The notes below the pieces were generated by a model. That model saw nothing but the letters and a program-made list of their open reading frames with translations, searched no databases and had not been told where the DNA came from. A stretch of DNA of 64,000 bases, taken from assembly GCF_004331455.1 (NCBI RefSeq), contig NZ_SJJR01000001.1, positions 62,001 to 126,000 on the forward strand, read 5' to 3'. The position numbers were made by a program, and so were the translations under genes. Of this stretch, positions 35,614-44,777 are shown piece by piece. The stretch is from Micromonospora zingiberis (lineage in GTDB: Bacteria > Actinomycetota > Actinomycetes > Mycobacteriales > Micromonosporaceae). Positions within the stretch are counted from its first letter, which is position 1. Each line of letters starts with the position of its first letter.

Positions 35614-36105
35614 TCAGAGCGTCGCGGCCTGGGCCGCGTGGCGACGGCGCCGGGCCAGGATGACGGCGCCGCCGAGAGAGGTGACGAGCAGCGTCGCCCC
35701 GACCGCCAGGGTTCCGCCGCCGCCGGTGCCGTCCCGTCCGCCGGCCTGCGCACCGCCGATCGGGGTGACCGTGAAGGTCGCGCTGCCGTCGGGGGTGCCG
35801 TCGCCGCAGGTGGCTGCCACGGTGTACGTACCCAGGGTGAAGCCGGCGGTGAACAGTTCCGCGCTCAACCCGCCACTGGCCGCAGCAGTGGTGGACCGGA
35901 CATTCTGGTCACGATCGGGACCGGTGACGTGGAAGATCGCGTCACCGGAGTTCGGGTTGCAGTTGGTCGCGGTGAGCACGACCGTGCCCCCGACCGGAGT
36001 GGTCGACGGTGACACTGTGGTGTCGGCGAGCGCGGTGCCCGGCAGCAGCAGCGCCCCGAGGGCGATACCGCTCGCCACTGGTACGAGAACTTGGGTTGCC
36101 TTCAT
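35614..36105 (-). CDS. Secreted Ig-like surface protein with C-terminal anchor
   Basis: 163 residues from the ATG at 36105. A signal peptide ends near ALADTTVSP. An Ig-like beta-sandwich of about 90 residues follows, with two cysteines (TNCNP and ATCGDG) that could form a disulfide. A Gly-rich linker, a transmembrane helix (LAVGATLLVTSLGGAVILA) and RRRRHAAQAATL close the protein. That is the layout of a sortase substrate, but no LPxTG-like box precedes the helix. It lies directly upstream of the class F sortase gene. Function unknown. Confidence 0.8.
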   Translation of the reverse strand: MKATQVLVPVASGIALGALLLPGTALADTTVSPSTTPVGGTVVLTATNCNPNSGDAIFHVTGPDRDQNVRSTTAAASGGLSAELFTAGFTLGTYTVAATCGDGTPDGSATFTVTPIGGAQAGGRDGTGGGGTLAVGATLLVTSLGGAVILARRRRHAAQAATL

Positions 36106-36799
36106 ACGCGTCTTCCCTCACTTTTCGTCCGCTGACTGCGTAGGACGTCGTTCGGGTGGCCAACTCCGCGACTAGCACCGGTGTGCCCAACACTAGGTGG
36201 GCTTGGGACCCGATCCGGTGAAAATGAGAAATCCTTGTTGCCGTCCCGTGTCCACCGTCGGAGACGCTGGCGACATGCTTGCGTCCCGCCCGGGCCGCCT
36301 CGCGGTGATCGACTCCGTTGCGCCGGAATGGCGGTTTCTCGCTGCCCCGGATGCCGCCGTTCCGGCGTAACCGTGGCGGCGACCGGGCGGATGCCCCCGG
36401 TAGGTCCTGGGCGGGCGGTGGGTGTTCACCGCCGGGCTGGGGGTTGATCGGTGGGATGTCCGGTTCTGGAGGGTCGATCGGCCGCGGCGACGGGAATCGG
36501 TCCCGGGGCCGGGGCGTTATACCCTCCGACCGACCGAGCAAGAGACCCCACCCCCAGAGGCTCCTGGTCACGACCACCGCCCGCTTCGGTGGCGGTGCTG
36601 GTCGGTGTGGTCGGCGGGCGGATTTCGGAATGACCTGGCCCGGCCGGTCGTTACACATGGTCCCGGCGCCGCGAGGCCCCCCACCCCGCGAGTCAGCCGG
36701 ACCTCTTTCCCTCTTTTGTCTTTTAGCGCCTGACGGCGTTTGCGTTGCTTGCCGTCCCCTTGTGGCGGGTGGCGTCTACCCCCGAATGGAGCTTTGGTC
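36106..36799 (+). other. Long intergenic region with palindrome and possible mRNA leader
   Basis: About 690 bases without a supported gene, between the divergent surface-protein gene and the small secreted protein. It contains palindrome C1 (36317-36371), a TTATACC patch near 36520 that could be a -10, an unusually T-rich stretch (about 36701-36725), and a hairpin GACGGC (36732-36737) with GCCGTC (36751-36756) about 45 bases before the downstream start. A regulated 5' leader is plausible. I could not recognise a known riboswitch with confidence. Confidence 0.5.
36317..36371. repeat. Extragenic palindrome C1 (preceded by GATCGACTCC)
   Basis: Arms 36317-36334 and 36354-36371 pair at 16 of 18 positions. 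The whole element from GATC at 36307 aligns along about 70 bases with the one at 48119-48190, so the two are copies of one family. Confidence 0.75.
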
Positions 36800-37384
36800 A
36801 TGACTTCGTTGCTGCGTAAGACTGTTCTGGGTATCGCTGGTGTCGCGTTCGCCGGTGGGGTGTTCGCCGGCCCGGTCGCCGCCCACGCCGATATCGCGCC
36901 GGTGAAGACGGCCCCGGTGGGGGTGCAGGCCGACAAGCCGGACACGAGCAAGTTGATTCCGCATGGTGTGCAGGGTGCCCAGTCCCGTATCGACCTCGAC
37001 GGTGAGCAGGTCGCGAGTGTGAAGGCGATCATCTCGGCGACGAAGAAGGCCGGTATGGACGAGCGTGCCGCCGTGGTCGCGATCGCCACCTCCCTGCAGG
37101 AGTCGAAGCTGGAGAACCTCGGCCACCTCGGTGACCGTAACGACCACGACTCGCAGGGCCTGTTCCAGCAGCGCCCCTCCAGCGGTTGGGGCACGGTCGA
37201 GCAGATCACCGACCCCGAGTACTCCACCACCGCGTTCCTCAAGGGCCTCAAGCAGGTCGACGGGTGGCAGGACATGCCGCTGACCAAGGCCGCCCAGACG
37301 GTGCAGGTGTCGGCGTACCCGGATCACTACGCCCAGTGGGAGCAGCAGGCCGCCGACCTGGTCACCCAGCACTGGAACAGCTGA
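36800..37384 (+). CDS. Small secreted protein of the GVQGxQSR type (possible cell-wall hydrolase)
   Basis: 194 residues from the ATG at 36800 (GGAG nine bases upstream). A signal peptide ends around VAAHADIAP. The mature domain starts HGVQGAQSRIDLDGEQ and contains ERAAVVAIATSLQESKLENL followed by NDHDSQGLFQQRPSSGWGT. The ATSLQES and SQGLFQQRP segments look like the catalytic region of lysozyme-like transglycosylase domains, which suggests peptidoglycan cleavage. A related gene begins at 63585. The call is based on motif resemblance. Confidence 0.8.
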   Translation: MTSLLRKTVLGIAGVAFAGGVFAGPVAAHADIAPVKTAPVGVQADKPDTSKLIPHGVQGAQSRIDLDGEQVASVKAIISATKKAGMDERAAVVAIATSLQESKLENLGHLGDRNDHDSQGLFQQRPSSGWGTVEQITDPEYSTTAFLKGLKQVDGWQDMPLTKAAQTVQVSAYPDHYAQWEQQAADLVTQHWNS

Positions 37385-37412
37385 CATTCCTTCACAGGGG
37401 GAGCAATAAACC

Positions 37413-37446
37413 GTTGGCCGGCACCCGAACCCGGGTGCCGGCCAAC
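37413..37446 (+). terminator. Strong hairpin after the secreted protein gene
   Basis: Perfect 15-bp stem GTTGGCCGGCACCCG (37413-37427) with complement 37432-37446 and a 4-nt loop, 28 bases after the stop. Confidence 0.75.
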
Positions 37447-37564
37447 GCCGTCTCCACCACCCCCGATCCGGCTCCCCACCACCCCCGATCCGGCACAGCC
37501 CCGCCTGGCCCGGCCCGCCTGGCCCGGTGCACGACGCCCTGGTGGGCGAGGTGCTCGCCCTGCC

Positions 37565-37680
37565 TTCCCCGGCCCGGCCCACCCCGGCCCACCCCGGCCC
37601 GGCCCACCCCGGCCCACCCCGGCCCGGCCCACCCCGGCCCGGCCCACCCCGACCCGGCCCACCCCAACCCGACCCGGCTC
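37565..37680. repeat. Low-complexity CCGGCCCACC-type array
   Basis: Degenerate repeats of CCGGCCCACCCCGGCC fill the gap after the terminator. No gene is supported here; the open frames in it have low-complexity products only. Confidence 0.75.
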
Positions 37681-37719
37681 GGCCGGGCGTCGGCGCCTCT
37701 GCACCGGCTGGGCCCGGGC

Positions 37720-37775
37720 TGTTAAAAGGGGGCCCTTCCTCTACCTCAGACGTTAAGAAGGTGCCCTTCCTTCAG
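37720..37775. repeat. Dispersed repeat D1 (GGGGGCCCTTCC type)
   Basis: The stretch with GGGGGCCCTTCCTCTAC and AAGGTGCCCTTCCTT is repeated in inverted orientation at 54061-54115, with only a few differences outside a variable 6-base centre. It lies just before the cyclase gene. Confidence 0.8.
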
Positions 37776-37806
37776 CCTGGGCGGGTGGGTATGGGAGCGT
37801 GGGTGG

Positions 37807-39078
37807 GTGGGTTGTGCGCCGGTCGACGTCGACCTTGCCCTGGTCGGCGGGGGTGGGGCTGCTTCGCTCGTGTTGGCTGCGCTGGCCCGCCACGGCGTGG
37901 ACGACCTACGCGTCGCTGTCGTCGATCCGGTGCACCGGCGGGGCCAGGACCGGACCTGGGCGTTCTGGGACCAGCCGGGCAACGACCTGGACGAGTTGCT
38001 CAGCGCGAGCTGGTCGCAGGTCGAGGTGGTAACCGCCGAAGCGCAGCGCACTCTGGACGTCGCCCCGCTGCGGTACGCCATGCTCCGCTCCGCTCCGATC
38101 TACGACCGAGTCGCCGAGGCCGAGCGGCGGCTGGGCGTGATCCGCGTTGCCGCCGGTGCCGACAGCTTGTCCGACCATGGCGACGGTGTGCTGGTGGGCA
38201 CCGGAGCGGGCGGGCCGGCGCTGCGGGCCGGTTGGGTGCTGGACTCCCGGCCGCGACCACCGGATCGGCCCGGGCGGACGAACTGGTTGCAGCATTTCCG
38301 CGGCTGGTGGCTGGCAGCGGACCGGCCGGTGTTCGACCCGACCCGGGCCGTGTTGATGGACTTTCGCACGCCGCAACCGGCCCGCGGGGTGTCCTTCGGG
38401 TACGTGCTGCCGGTCAACAGCCGGTACGCGCTGGTCGAGTACACCGAGTTCTCACCAGACCTGCTCACCGGGGCGGCCTACGATCGCGCCCTGGCCGGCT
38501 ACTGTGACCTGCTCGGTCTGGACCAGGCCCGGTTCACCGTTCGGGAGGTCGAGAACGGCGTCATTCCGATGACCGACGGACCTTTCGTCGCCCGACCCTC
38601 GCCCCGGGTGGTACGTCTGGGCACGGCCGGCGGTGCCACCCGCCCGTCCACCGGGTTCACCTTCTCGGCCATGTACCGGCAGGCCGAGCAGGTGGCCCAG
38701 GCACTGTCCGCCGGAAGGCCGCCGGTGCCTTCGCCCGCGTACCCTCGCCGCCACCGGTGGATGGACGCGGTGGCGCTCCGGGCGCTGGACCGTGACCTGG
38801 TCGGCGGCCCGGAGTTCTTCGGCCGACTCTTCGACCGCAATCCGGCGTCACGGGTACTGCGCTTCCTCGACGGGGCCACCACGGCGGCGGAGGATCTGGC
38901 CGTGATGCGCTCGACCCGACTGCTCCCGATGGTCGCCGCCACGGTGGGCGATGCCGTGAGCCGCGTACGCGATCGTGTCGTGCCGTCGCGTCGACCGGCC
39001 TGGACGGTGCCGCCGCCGGTCGTCGGAACCGACCATCCGGCGGGCCCGCCACCGCGCGGGCGGGGGCAGCTTAGGTAG
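37807..39078 (+). CDS. Lycopene cyclase (CrtY/CrtL type)
   Basis: FAD-dependent cyclase that would form beta-ionone rings on lycopene or a related carotenoid. GTG at 37807 with GGGAG eight bases upstream; 423 residues. The dinucleotide-binding motif is [18 protein letters not shown] near residue 13. The family segments [29 protein letters not shown] and [18 protein letters not shown] are clear, as is GVIPMTDGP. The C-terminal 40 residues are Pro/Arg-rich and probably disordered. No other carotenoid gene is in the window, so the pathway must be encoded elsewhere. Confidence 0.87.
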   Translation: MGCAPVDVDLALVGGGGAASLVLAALARHGVDDLRVAVVDPVHRRGQDRTWAFWDQPGNDLDELLSASWSQVEVVTAEAQRTLDVAPLRYAMLRSAPIYDRVAEAERRLGVIRVAAGADSLSDHGDGVLVGTGAGGPALRAGWVLDSRPRPPDRPGRTNWLQHFRGWWLAADRPVFDPTRAVLMDFRTPQPARGVSFGYVLPVNSRYALVEYTEFSPDLLTGAAYDRALAGYCDLLGLDQARFTVREVENGVIPMTDGPFVARPSPRVVRLGTAGGATRPSTGFTFSAMYRQAEQVAQALSAGRPPVPSPAYPRRHRWMDAVALRALDRDLVGGPEFFGRLFDRNPASRVLRFLDGATTAAEDLAVMRSTRLLPMVAATVGDAVSRVRDRVVPSRRPAWTVPPPVVGTDHPAGPPPRGRGQLR

Positions 39079-39081
39079 GTT
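39076..39081 (+). promoter_or_regulatory. Leaderless-type -10 element before RNase HI
   Basis: TAGGTT lies seven bases before the ATG at 39089 and overlaps the last codons of the cyclase gene. No ribosome site is present. Confidence 0.4.
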
Positions 39082-39088
39082 TGGCGGC

Positions 39089-39556
39089 ATGGTGGACGAG
39101 GCGACCGGCCGGGTCGTGCAGATCTGGACCGACGGCGCGTGCAGCGGCAACCCGGGGCCCGGAGGCTGGGGTGTGGTGTTGCGTTACGGCACCCACGAGC
39201 GGGAACTGTGCGGCGGCGAGGCCACCCCGACCACCAACAACCGGATGGAACTGACCGCCGCGATCAGGGCCCTGGAGAGCCTCACCCGCCCGGTCACGGT
39301 CGAGCTGCACACCGACAGCACGTACGTGCGCAACGGCATCACCAGCTGGCTGGCGTCCTGGAAGCGCAACGGTTGGCGGACTGCCGCCAAGCAGCCGGTG
39401 AAGAACGCCGACCTGTGGCAGCAACTGGAGGCGGCCTGCGCCCGACACCAGGTCACCTGGCTGTGGGTCAAGGGACACAACGGGCACCCGGAGAACGAGC
39501 GGGCCGACGCGCTGGCCAACCAGGGGATGACTGAGGCGCGGGCCGCCACCGTCTGA
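39089..39556 (+). CDS. rnhA: Ribonuclease HI
   Basis: Cleaves the RNA strand of RNA-DNA hybrids. 155 residues from the ATG at 39089. The four acidic metal ligands are visible: Asp in [17 protein letters not shown], Glu in [11 protein letters not shown], Asp in LHTDSTYV and Asp in NERADALAN; the catalytic His lies in [11 protein letters not shown]. The length is that of a free-standing bacterial enzyme, without the acid-phosphatase fusion found in some actinobacteria. Its start is 11 bases after the cyclase stop. Confidence 0.96.
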   Translation: MVDEATGRVVQIWTDGACSGNPGPGGWGVVLRYGTHERELCGGEATPTTNNRMELTAAIRALESLTRPVTVELHTDSTYVRNGITSWLASWKRNGWRTAAKQPVKNADLWQQLEAACARHQVTWLWVKGHNGHPENERADALANQGMTEARAATV

Positions 39557-39705
39557 CGCCCGGCCCACCACGCGCGCCGATCGCTGCCGGCAACGACACC
39601 GAGGGCATCGGAGTGGTCCTTGCCGGCGGGCGCGTCGGGCAATGGCACCGCGACAGGCGTTGCGCCCCTGCCCGGCCGTGGCGCCGGCCCTGCCCGGCCC
39701 GCCAG

Positions 39706-40566
39706 TCAGCGCCGTTTCGGGCGCCGGTCGGTGGGGCGTGGGGTCAGCGGCAGCGCCGACCAGTGGGCTGGGCGGCTGAGCCCGGTAGGCAGGCCGGTCT
39801 GCCGGTCGCCGCGGGCGGCATCGACCTGCGACTGGTGCAGGAACAGGGCGCCGGACAGGTCCGCGCCGCGCAGGTCGGCCCCGCGTAGGTCGGCGCCGGT
39901 CAGGTCGGCTCGGGCCAGGTCCACGCCACGCAGGTCCGCCCCGATGAGCGTCGCGCCGCGCAGGTTCGCCCCGCGTAGGCCGGCCCGGCGCAGGTCGCGG
40001 CCGACGAACACGCCGCCCCGGTGGTCGGGGCCGGCAGCGCCGCCGCGCGTCCGGGCCAGTTCGGCGGTACGCGACAACAGCACGTTCAGCTTCGCGCGGT
40101 GCCCGTCGACGTCGAGGGTGAGCAACTCCTGCGCGGTGCCCGAGGCCAACGTGTCGGTCTCGGCCCGGGCGGCCGACAGTTGCTCAGCCAGCTCGGCCGG
40201 CGGGTGCAACCGGAGCGCCTCGGTCAGGTACCAGAGCAGCTCGTGCAGCGAACGCATCACCGCGAAGACGTCGAACATCTGCCCGGCGCTCGCCGGCGCG
40301 GAACGCCAGTCCCGGCCGCCGAAGGTCTCCTGCGCCACCCGCTGGCCGGCGCCGAAGCAGTCGAAGACGGTGCAACCGGGGAAGCCACGCGCCCGTAGCT
40401 CGGCGTGAATGCCGCAGCCGAAGTCGGTGCGCAGGTTGCCGCACGGCTGTCCGGCGGGTTTGTCGACCGCGAAGTCGGCAGACGCGGCGAAGGCGGGAGC
40501 GACGCAGCACAGACCGAAGCAACGGGCACAGTCTCCCCGCAGCTCCCTGACGCCCGCCCCACTCAT
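39706..40566 (-). CDS. Pentapeptide-repeat protein with Cys-rich N-terminus
   Basis: 286 residues from the ATG at 40566, with GGAGG nine bases upstream. The frame stays open further upstream only through the GGGRRAA-coding heptamer array, which I exclude. The N-terminal 60 residues contain nine cysteines ([29 protein letters not shown]), enough for a metal or Fe-S site. A helical middle follows. Residues about 190-245 are pentapeptide repeats of the A(D/N)LRG type ([20 protein letters not shown]). The architecture recurs in actinobacteria; the function is unknown. Confidence 0.87.
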   Translation of the reverse strand: MSGAGVRELRGDCARCFGLCCVAPAFAASADFAVDKPAGQPCGNLRTDFGCGIHAELRARGFPGCTVFDCFGAGQRVAQETFGGRDWRSAPASAGQMFDVFAVMRSLHELLWYLTEALRLHPPAELAEQLSAARAETDTLASGTAQELLTLDVDGHRAKLNVLLSRTAELARTRGGAAGPDHRGGVFVGRDLRRAGLRGANLRGATLIGADLRGVDLARADLTGADLRGADLRGADLSGALFLHQSQVDAARGDRQTGLPTGLSRPAHWSALPLTPRPTDRRPKRR

Positions 40567-40636
40567 CCCGCCGATCCTCCCCACCCGCACGCCCCGACCT
40601 AGCCGCCCAACCCCCACCGAACTCCCAAACACTATT

Positions 40637-40744
40637 CGCCGCCCGCCGCCCGCCGCCCGCCGCCCGCCGCCCGCCGCCCGCCGCCCGCCGCCCGCCGCCC
40701 GCCGCCCGCCGCCCGCCGTCCGCCGCCCGCCGCCCGCCGCCCGC
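40637..40744. repeat. 7-bp tandem array (CCGCCCG), about 15 copies
   Basis: About 15 consecutive copies of the heptamer, with one C-to-T change near 40719. It lies 70 bases upstream of the pentapeptide-repeat gene. It is a variable-number tandem repeat candidate. Confidence 0.92.
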
Positions 40745-40759
40745 GTTGCCCGCGCCGTC

Positions 40760-40826
40760 GATCTTGCACTTCTGGTCGCCGAAATGGCACGCTCGCGGCT
40801 TTTGTCGAGACCGAAAGTGCATGATC
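40760..40826. repeat. Extragenic palindrome A with GATC arms
   Basis: Arms GATCTTGCACTTCTGGTC (40760-40777) and GACCGAAAGTGCATGATC (40809-40826) pair at 15 of 18 positions around a 31-base centre. It abuts the heptamer array. Confidence 0.7.
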
Positions 40827-41103
40827 GCCGCTGGAGTGCCGCGGCGCGGGGGCCTCGCCGCGTGTGGGGTGCCGCGAGGGTCACCGCGCCTGGGCTGTCG
40901 TCGCGTGCGGGGTGGTCGCGTGGGGGAGTGCCGTGCGTGTGGGAGCGCAGAGCGTGGGGGAGTGCCGTGGGGTGAGGGTGGGGTGGGCGGGGCTATTGCT
41001 TGGGGTGGATCCCTCTGGGATATTCCACCGTGGACGCTGCCAGTGACGGTCGCCAATCCGGCTTGCCGCGCTGCGGTGACGCCTTCATGCCGGAGGGACC
41101 CTG

Positions 41104-43896
41104 GTGAAGCGTAGACGTCGCCATCTGCTCGTTGGCTTGGCGGTCGGCACCCTGATGGTGTCGACCGGTCTCGTCGGAATCCACTATGCCGGCGCCGAGG
41201 TGCCGTCTCCCGCCGCCGTCGGCGACGGTGAGATGCCCAACGCGCTCGGCGCTCACCTGGAACGGCTACGCCAGGCCGTACCCGGCGATGGTGGCATGGC
41301 CCCGGACGGCCCCGGTGGCGCCGCCGGGCAGGAGTTCCTCGAGCGCGCCTATCCCGCCGACGCGATCACCATCGCCCAGATGGACCGGTCCAGGGCGGCG
41401 TACACCGCCGCCGACAAGCGGTTCAAGGGCAGCCGGCAGTGGACCAACATCGGCCCCAGCGAGGCCCTCTACCCGTTCACCGAGTACCGCAACGCGTTCA
41501 ACTATGTGCCCAACGAGTATGTCGCGGGTGGCCGGGTCACCTCGATCGACATCAGCCCGGACTGCAACCAGCTGCTCTGCCGGGCGTACGTCACGCCGGC
41601 CGGCGGCGGTGTCTGGGGCACCCTGAACATCCTCGCCGCCGAGCCGAAGTGGTTCTACCTGGGCGGTCCGCTGGGCATCAACGCGGCCGGGGCGGTGACC
41701 ATCGACCGCAACGACCGTACCGGGCTGACCATCTACGTCGGCACCGGTGAGGCGAACACCTGCGCCTCCGGCTGTGTCGCCGGGGTCGGCCTGTACAAGT
41801 CCACGAACGGCGGCCTGACCTGGTCCGGCCCGCTCGGCAAGGACGTGCTCGCCGGCAAGGGCATCGGTGAGATCACCATCAAGCCGGGCGACCCGAAGAC
41901 GCTGTACGTGGCCACCACCACGGCGCTGCGCGGCATGTCGAGTTCCTGCTGCGGTGGGGTCACCCGACCGGTGCCCGACGCGGCGAAGTGGGGCCTGTAC
42001 AAGTCCACGAACGGCGGCAAGAGCTGGACCTTCCTGCACAACGGCACGGCCAACGCCGCCGAGTGCACCGGCACCATCGCCGAGTACAACAACACCACCA
42101 GCTGCTCGCCGCGCGGCGTACGCCAGGTCAAGCTCGACCCGCGTAACGCCAACATCGTCTACGCCTCGTCGTACGCGCGCGGGGTGTGGCGTTCGACGGA
42201 CGCCGGCAGCACCTGGACGCAGATCAAGCCGTCGCTCAACGCGGCGTTGCCGACCACCCGCCCGGCGATCGACGTGACCGCGCTGCCCGGCGGCAAGACC
42301 CGGATGTACGTCTACGAGGGCAACACCGGCACCCCGTACTCGCGGCTGTTCCGCAGTGACGACGTGGCCGCCGGCGCACCGGCGTTCGCCGACCTGACCA
42401 GTTCCAACCCGGCCGATCCGGGCTTCGCCACCTACAACCAGTGCACCGGCCAGTGCTGGTACGACGTCTTCGTGCACACCCCGCCGGGCCACCCGGACAT
42501 CGTCTACACCGGTGGCAGCTACTCCTACGGCGAGAACGTGGCCAACAAGCGCGCTGTGGTGCTCTCCACCGACGCCGGGGTCAGCGGCACCGACATGACC
42601 TACGACGGCACCGACGAGCTGCACCCCAACGGCCTGCACCCCGACCAGCACGCCCTGGTCACCCACCCGCGTAACCCGTACCAGTTCTTCGAGGCCAACG
42701 ACGGTGGGGTGATGCGCTCCAACGGCCAGTTCGTGGACCGGTCGTCGTGGTGTGACAACCCGGCCCGCAACCTGACCCTCCAGGCTCAGAAGGACCGCTG
42801 CCGGCAGATGCTGTCGAAGATCCCGGCCAAGCTGGAGGGGATCAACAAGGGGATGAACACCCTCCAGTTCATCAGCCTGTCGGTCAGCCCGCACGACGTG
42901 AACCTGTTGCAGGGCGGCACCCAGGACAACGGCACCTGGGAGAACAAGGGCAAGCGTGAGCGCTGGGTGAACACCATGATCGGTGACGGCGGCGCCTCCG
43001 GCTGGGACGTGGGCCGCCCCGAGTTCCGGTTCCACACCTACTACGACGTCACCCCGGAGGTGAGCTTCGCCGACGGCGACATCGGCAGTTGGATCTGGAC
43101 CGCCGACCCGATCTTCGGGCAGCCGGGCAACCTGTTCTACGCGCCGGTGATCAGCGACCCGAAGGTCAGCGGGACCATGTTCGCCGGTACCGGCCTGTCG
43201 GTCTACCGCACCAAGACCTTCGGCCTGGGGGGCCGCAGCCTGGCCGAGGCCGACCGGATCTGCAACTCGTGGAACGGCACCTACGAGGCGGTCTGCGGTG
43301 ACTGGGAGCCGCTGGGCACCACCAACCTGACCGGCGCCGGTTGGGGCGACCGGGCCGGCGGCGCGGTCTCCGTGGTCCAGCGGGTCGACTCCGACACCTC
43401 CACCGCGTGGGCGGCGACCAGCACCGGACGGGTCTTCGTCAGCCGGAACGCCGACGCGGAACCGGCATCGGCGGTGACCTGGACCCGGGTCGACACCGCC
43501 GCGACGCCGAACCGCTTCGTCACCAGCATCCACATCGACCCGGCCGACCCGGCCAAGGCGTGGATCTCCTACAGCGGCTACGGCTCCAACACCCCGACCA
43601 CCCCGGGGCACGCGTACGAGGTGAAGGCCACCGGCAACGCGGCGACCTGGACCGACCGGTCGTACGACTTCGGCGACCAGCCGATCACCGACCTGGTCCG
43701 CGACGACGTCACCGGCGACCTGTACGCCGCCACCGACTTCGGCGTCCTGCTGCTGCCCAAGGGCAAGACCTCCTGGACCAAGGCGGCGGGCGGCATGCCC
43801 AACGTCGAGGTCGCCGGGCTGACCATCGTGCCGGGCGAGCGGGTGCTCTACGCCGCCTCGCACGGGCTGGGCGCCTGGAAGCTCAGCCTGAGGTAG
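41104..43896 (+). CDS. Secreted Asp-box (BNR) beta-propeller protein, glycosidase-like
   Basis: 930-residue exported protein. GTG at 41104 with GGAGGG at 41093-41098; signal peptide up to about GIHYAGAEV. Repeated Asp boxes of the sialidase/VPS10 type are visible: YKSTNGGLTWSG, YKSTNGGKSWTF and WRSTDAGSTWTQI, indicating a multi-bladed propeller. Similar large proteins are annotated as WD40/YVTN/BNR repeat glycosyl hydrolases such as xyloglucanases, but I cannot identify catalytic acids. A sugar ABC transporter follows ten bases later, so it may supply the imported oligosaccharide or bind the polymer. Confidence 0.85.
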   Translation: MKRRRRHLLVGLAVGTLMVSTGLVGIHYAGAEVPSPAAVGDGEMPNALGAHLERLRQAVPGDGGMAPDGPGGAAGQEFLERAYPADAITIAQMDRSRAAYTAADKRFKGSRQWTNIGPSEALYPFTEYRNAFNYVPNEYVAGGRVTSIDISPDCNQLLCRAYVTPAGGGVWGTLNILAAEPKWFYLGGPLGINAAGAVTIDRNDRTGLTIYVGTGEANTCASGCVAGVGLYKSTNGGLTWSGPLGKDVLAGKGIGEITIKPGDPKTLYVATTTALRGMSSSCCGGVTRPVPDAAKWGLYKSTNGGKSWTFLHNGTANAAECTGTIAEYNNTTSCSPRGVRQVKLDPRNANIVYASSYARGVWRSTDAGSTWTQIKPSLNAALPTTRPAIDVTALPGGKTRMYVYEGNTGTPYSRLFRSDDVAAGAPAFADLTSSNPADPGFATYNQCTGQCWYDVFVHTPPGHPDIVYTGGSYSYGENVANKRAVVLSTDAGVSGTDMTYDGTDELHPNGLHPDQHALVTHPRNPYQFFEANDGGVMRSNGQFVDRSSWCDNPARNLTLQAQKDRCRQMLSKIPAKLEGINKGMNTLQFISLSVSPHDVNLLQGGTQDNGTWENKGKRERWVNTMIGDGGASGWDVGRPEFRFHTYYDVTPEVSFADGDIGSWIWTADPIFGQPGNLFYAPVISDPKVSGTMFAGTGLSVYRTKTFGLGGRSLAEADRICNSWNGTYEAVCGDWEPLGTTNLTGAGWGDRAGGAVSVVQRVDSDTSTAWAATSTGRVFVSRNADAEPASAVTWTRVDTAATPNRFVTSIHIDPADPAKAWISYSGYGSNTPTTPGHAYEVKATGNAATWTDRSYDFGDQPITDLVRDDVTGDLYAATDFGVLLLPKGKTSWTKAAGGMPNVEVAGLTIVPGERVLYAASHGLGAWKLSLR

Positions 43897-43905
43897 GGGA
43901 CGCAG

Positions 43906-44775
43906 ATCATCGGCAGAATCCTGGCGAGGGGCCGCACCCGCGGCCCCTCGCCGCTGCCCGAGCGGGCCGCCCGACTGTGGCGTACGCTCGGCGCGGCCTT
44001 CGTCGTCCTGGTCTTCGTACCGCCGCTGCTGCTGCTCGTCGCCGGTTCCCTCACCGAACCCGGCCTGCCGCCGTCACCGACGCCGCAACTGGTACCCGAC
44101 CCGCTCTCCACCACCGGCTACCAGCGCGCCCTCGACCTCGGCGGCCTGCTGCGCGCCGCGTTCAACTCGGTGCTGGTCGCCGTGCTGGCGGTGCCGCTGA
44201 GCGTGCTGGTCGCCTCGCTGGCCGGATTCGCGCTGGCCCGGCTGACCCGGCGAACCGCCGCCGTGGTGGTGGCGGCCTCCCTGGTGGCGTTGATGGTGCC
44301 GGCGACCGCGCTGCTGGTGCCCCGCTTCGCGATCTTCCGGTTCCTCGGCCTGACCGACACCCTCGTACCGCTGATCGCCCCGGCGTTGCTGGGCAGCTCC
44401 CCGCTCTACGTGCTGGTCTACTACCTGGCCTTCCGCGCCGTGCCGACCGATCTGTACGACGCCTGCCAGCTGGCCGACCTGTCTCCGCTGCGCACCTGGT
44501 GGCGGGTCGCGTTGCCGCTGGTGCGCCCGGTCACCGGGGCGCTCACCGCGCTCACCTTCGTGCTCACCTGGTCCAACTTCCTCGACCCGCTGATCTACGT
44601 CTACGACCGTGACCTGTTCACCCTGCCGCTGGCGTTGCGCTCACTGTCGTTGCTGGACCCGACCAACTTTCCCGTCTTCCTGGCCGGGGCGGTGATCGCC
44701 ACGGTTCCCGCGCTGGTGGTCTTCGCCCTGGCCCAACGGCGCTTCCTGCGTTACGACGACCGATCCGAGGGATGA
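43906..44775 (+). CDS. Sugar ABC transporter permease (MalG type) with apparent ATC start
   Basis: The coding frame is closed by the TAG at 43894 and contains no ATG, GTG or TTG until 44170, which would remove the first helix and the Pro-rich loop. ATC at 43906 lies five bases after AGGGGA (43895-43900) and gives 289 residues, the normal size. The first helix then reads AAFVVLVFVPPLLLLVAGS. The EAA loop is degenerate, YDACQLADLSPLRTWWRVAL-PLVRP. ATC is a permitted but rare start; CTG at 43921 is the other choice. It overlaps the next gene region by TGA/ATG. Confidence 0.8.
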   Translation: MIGRILARGRTRGPSPLPERAARLWRTLGAAFVVLVFVPPLLLLVAGSLTEPGLPPSPTPQLVPDPLSTTGYQRALDLGGLLRAAFNSVLVAVLAVPLSVLVASLAGFALARLTRRTAAVVVAASLVALMVPATALLVPRFAIFRFLGLTDTLVPLIAPALLGSSPLYVLVYYLAFRAVPTDLYDACQLADLSPLRTWWRVALPLVRPVTGALTALTFVLTWSNFLDPLIYVYDRDLFTLPLALRSLSLLDPTNFPVFLAGAVIATVPALVVFALAQRRFLRYDDRSEG

Positions 44776-44777
44776 CC

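Larger units (their letters stand above)
40567..41103. other. Intergenic region with heptamer array and palindrome
   Basis: Apart from the array at 40637-40744 and the palindrome at 40760-40826, these 537 bases are G/C-rich with GTGGGGTG-like degenerate units (about 40860-40990). They end with the GGAGGG site (41093-41098) of the secreted protein gene. No gene is supported. Confidence 0.6.

Noticed and set aside
36106..36799. ydaO/c-di-AMP riboswitch
   Set aside because: I could not find the conserved core by eye, so I list only an unassigned leader.
40637..40744. Possible CRISPR array
   Set aside because: The heptamers are contiguous with no spacers, and no cas gene is present.
44170..44175. 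GTG at 44170 as the start of the MalG-type permease
   Set aside because: It would delete the first transmembrane helix and 88 residues that are clearly permease-like.
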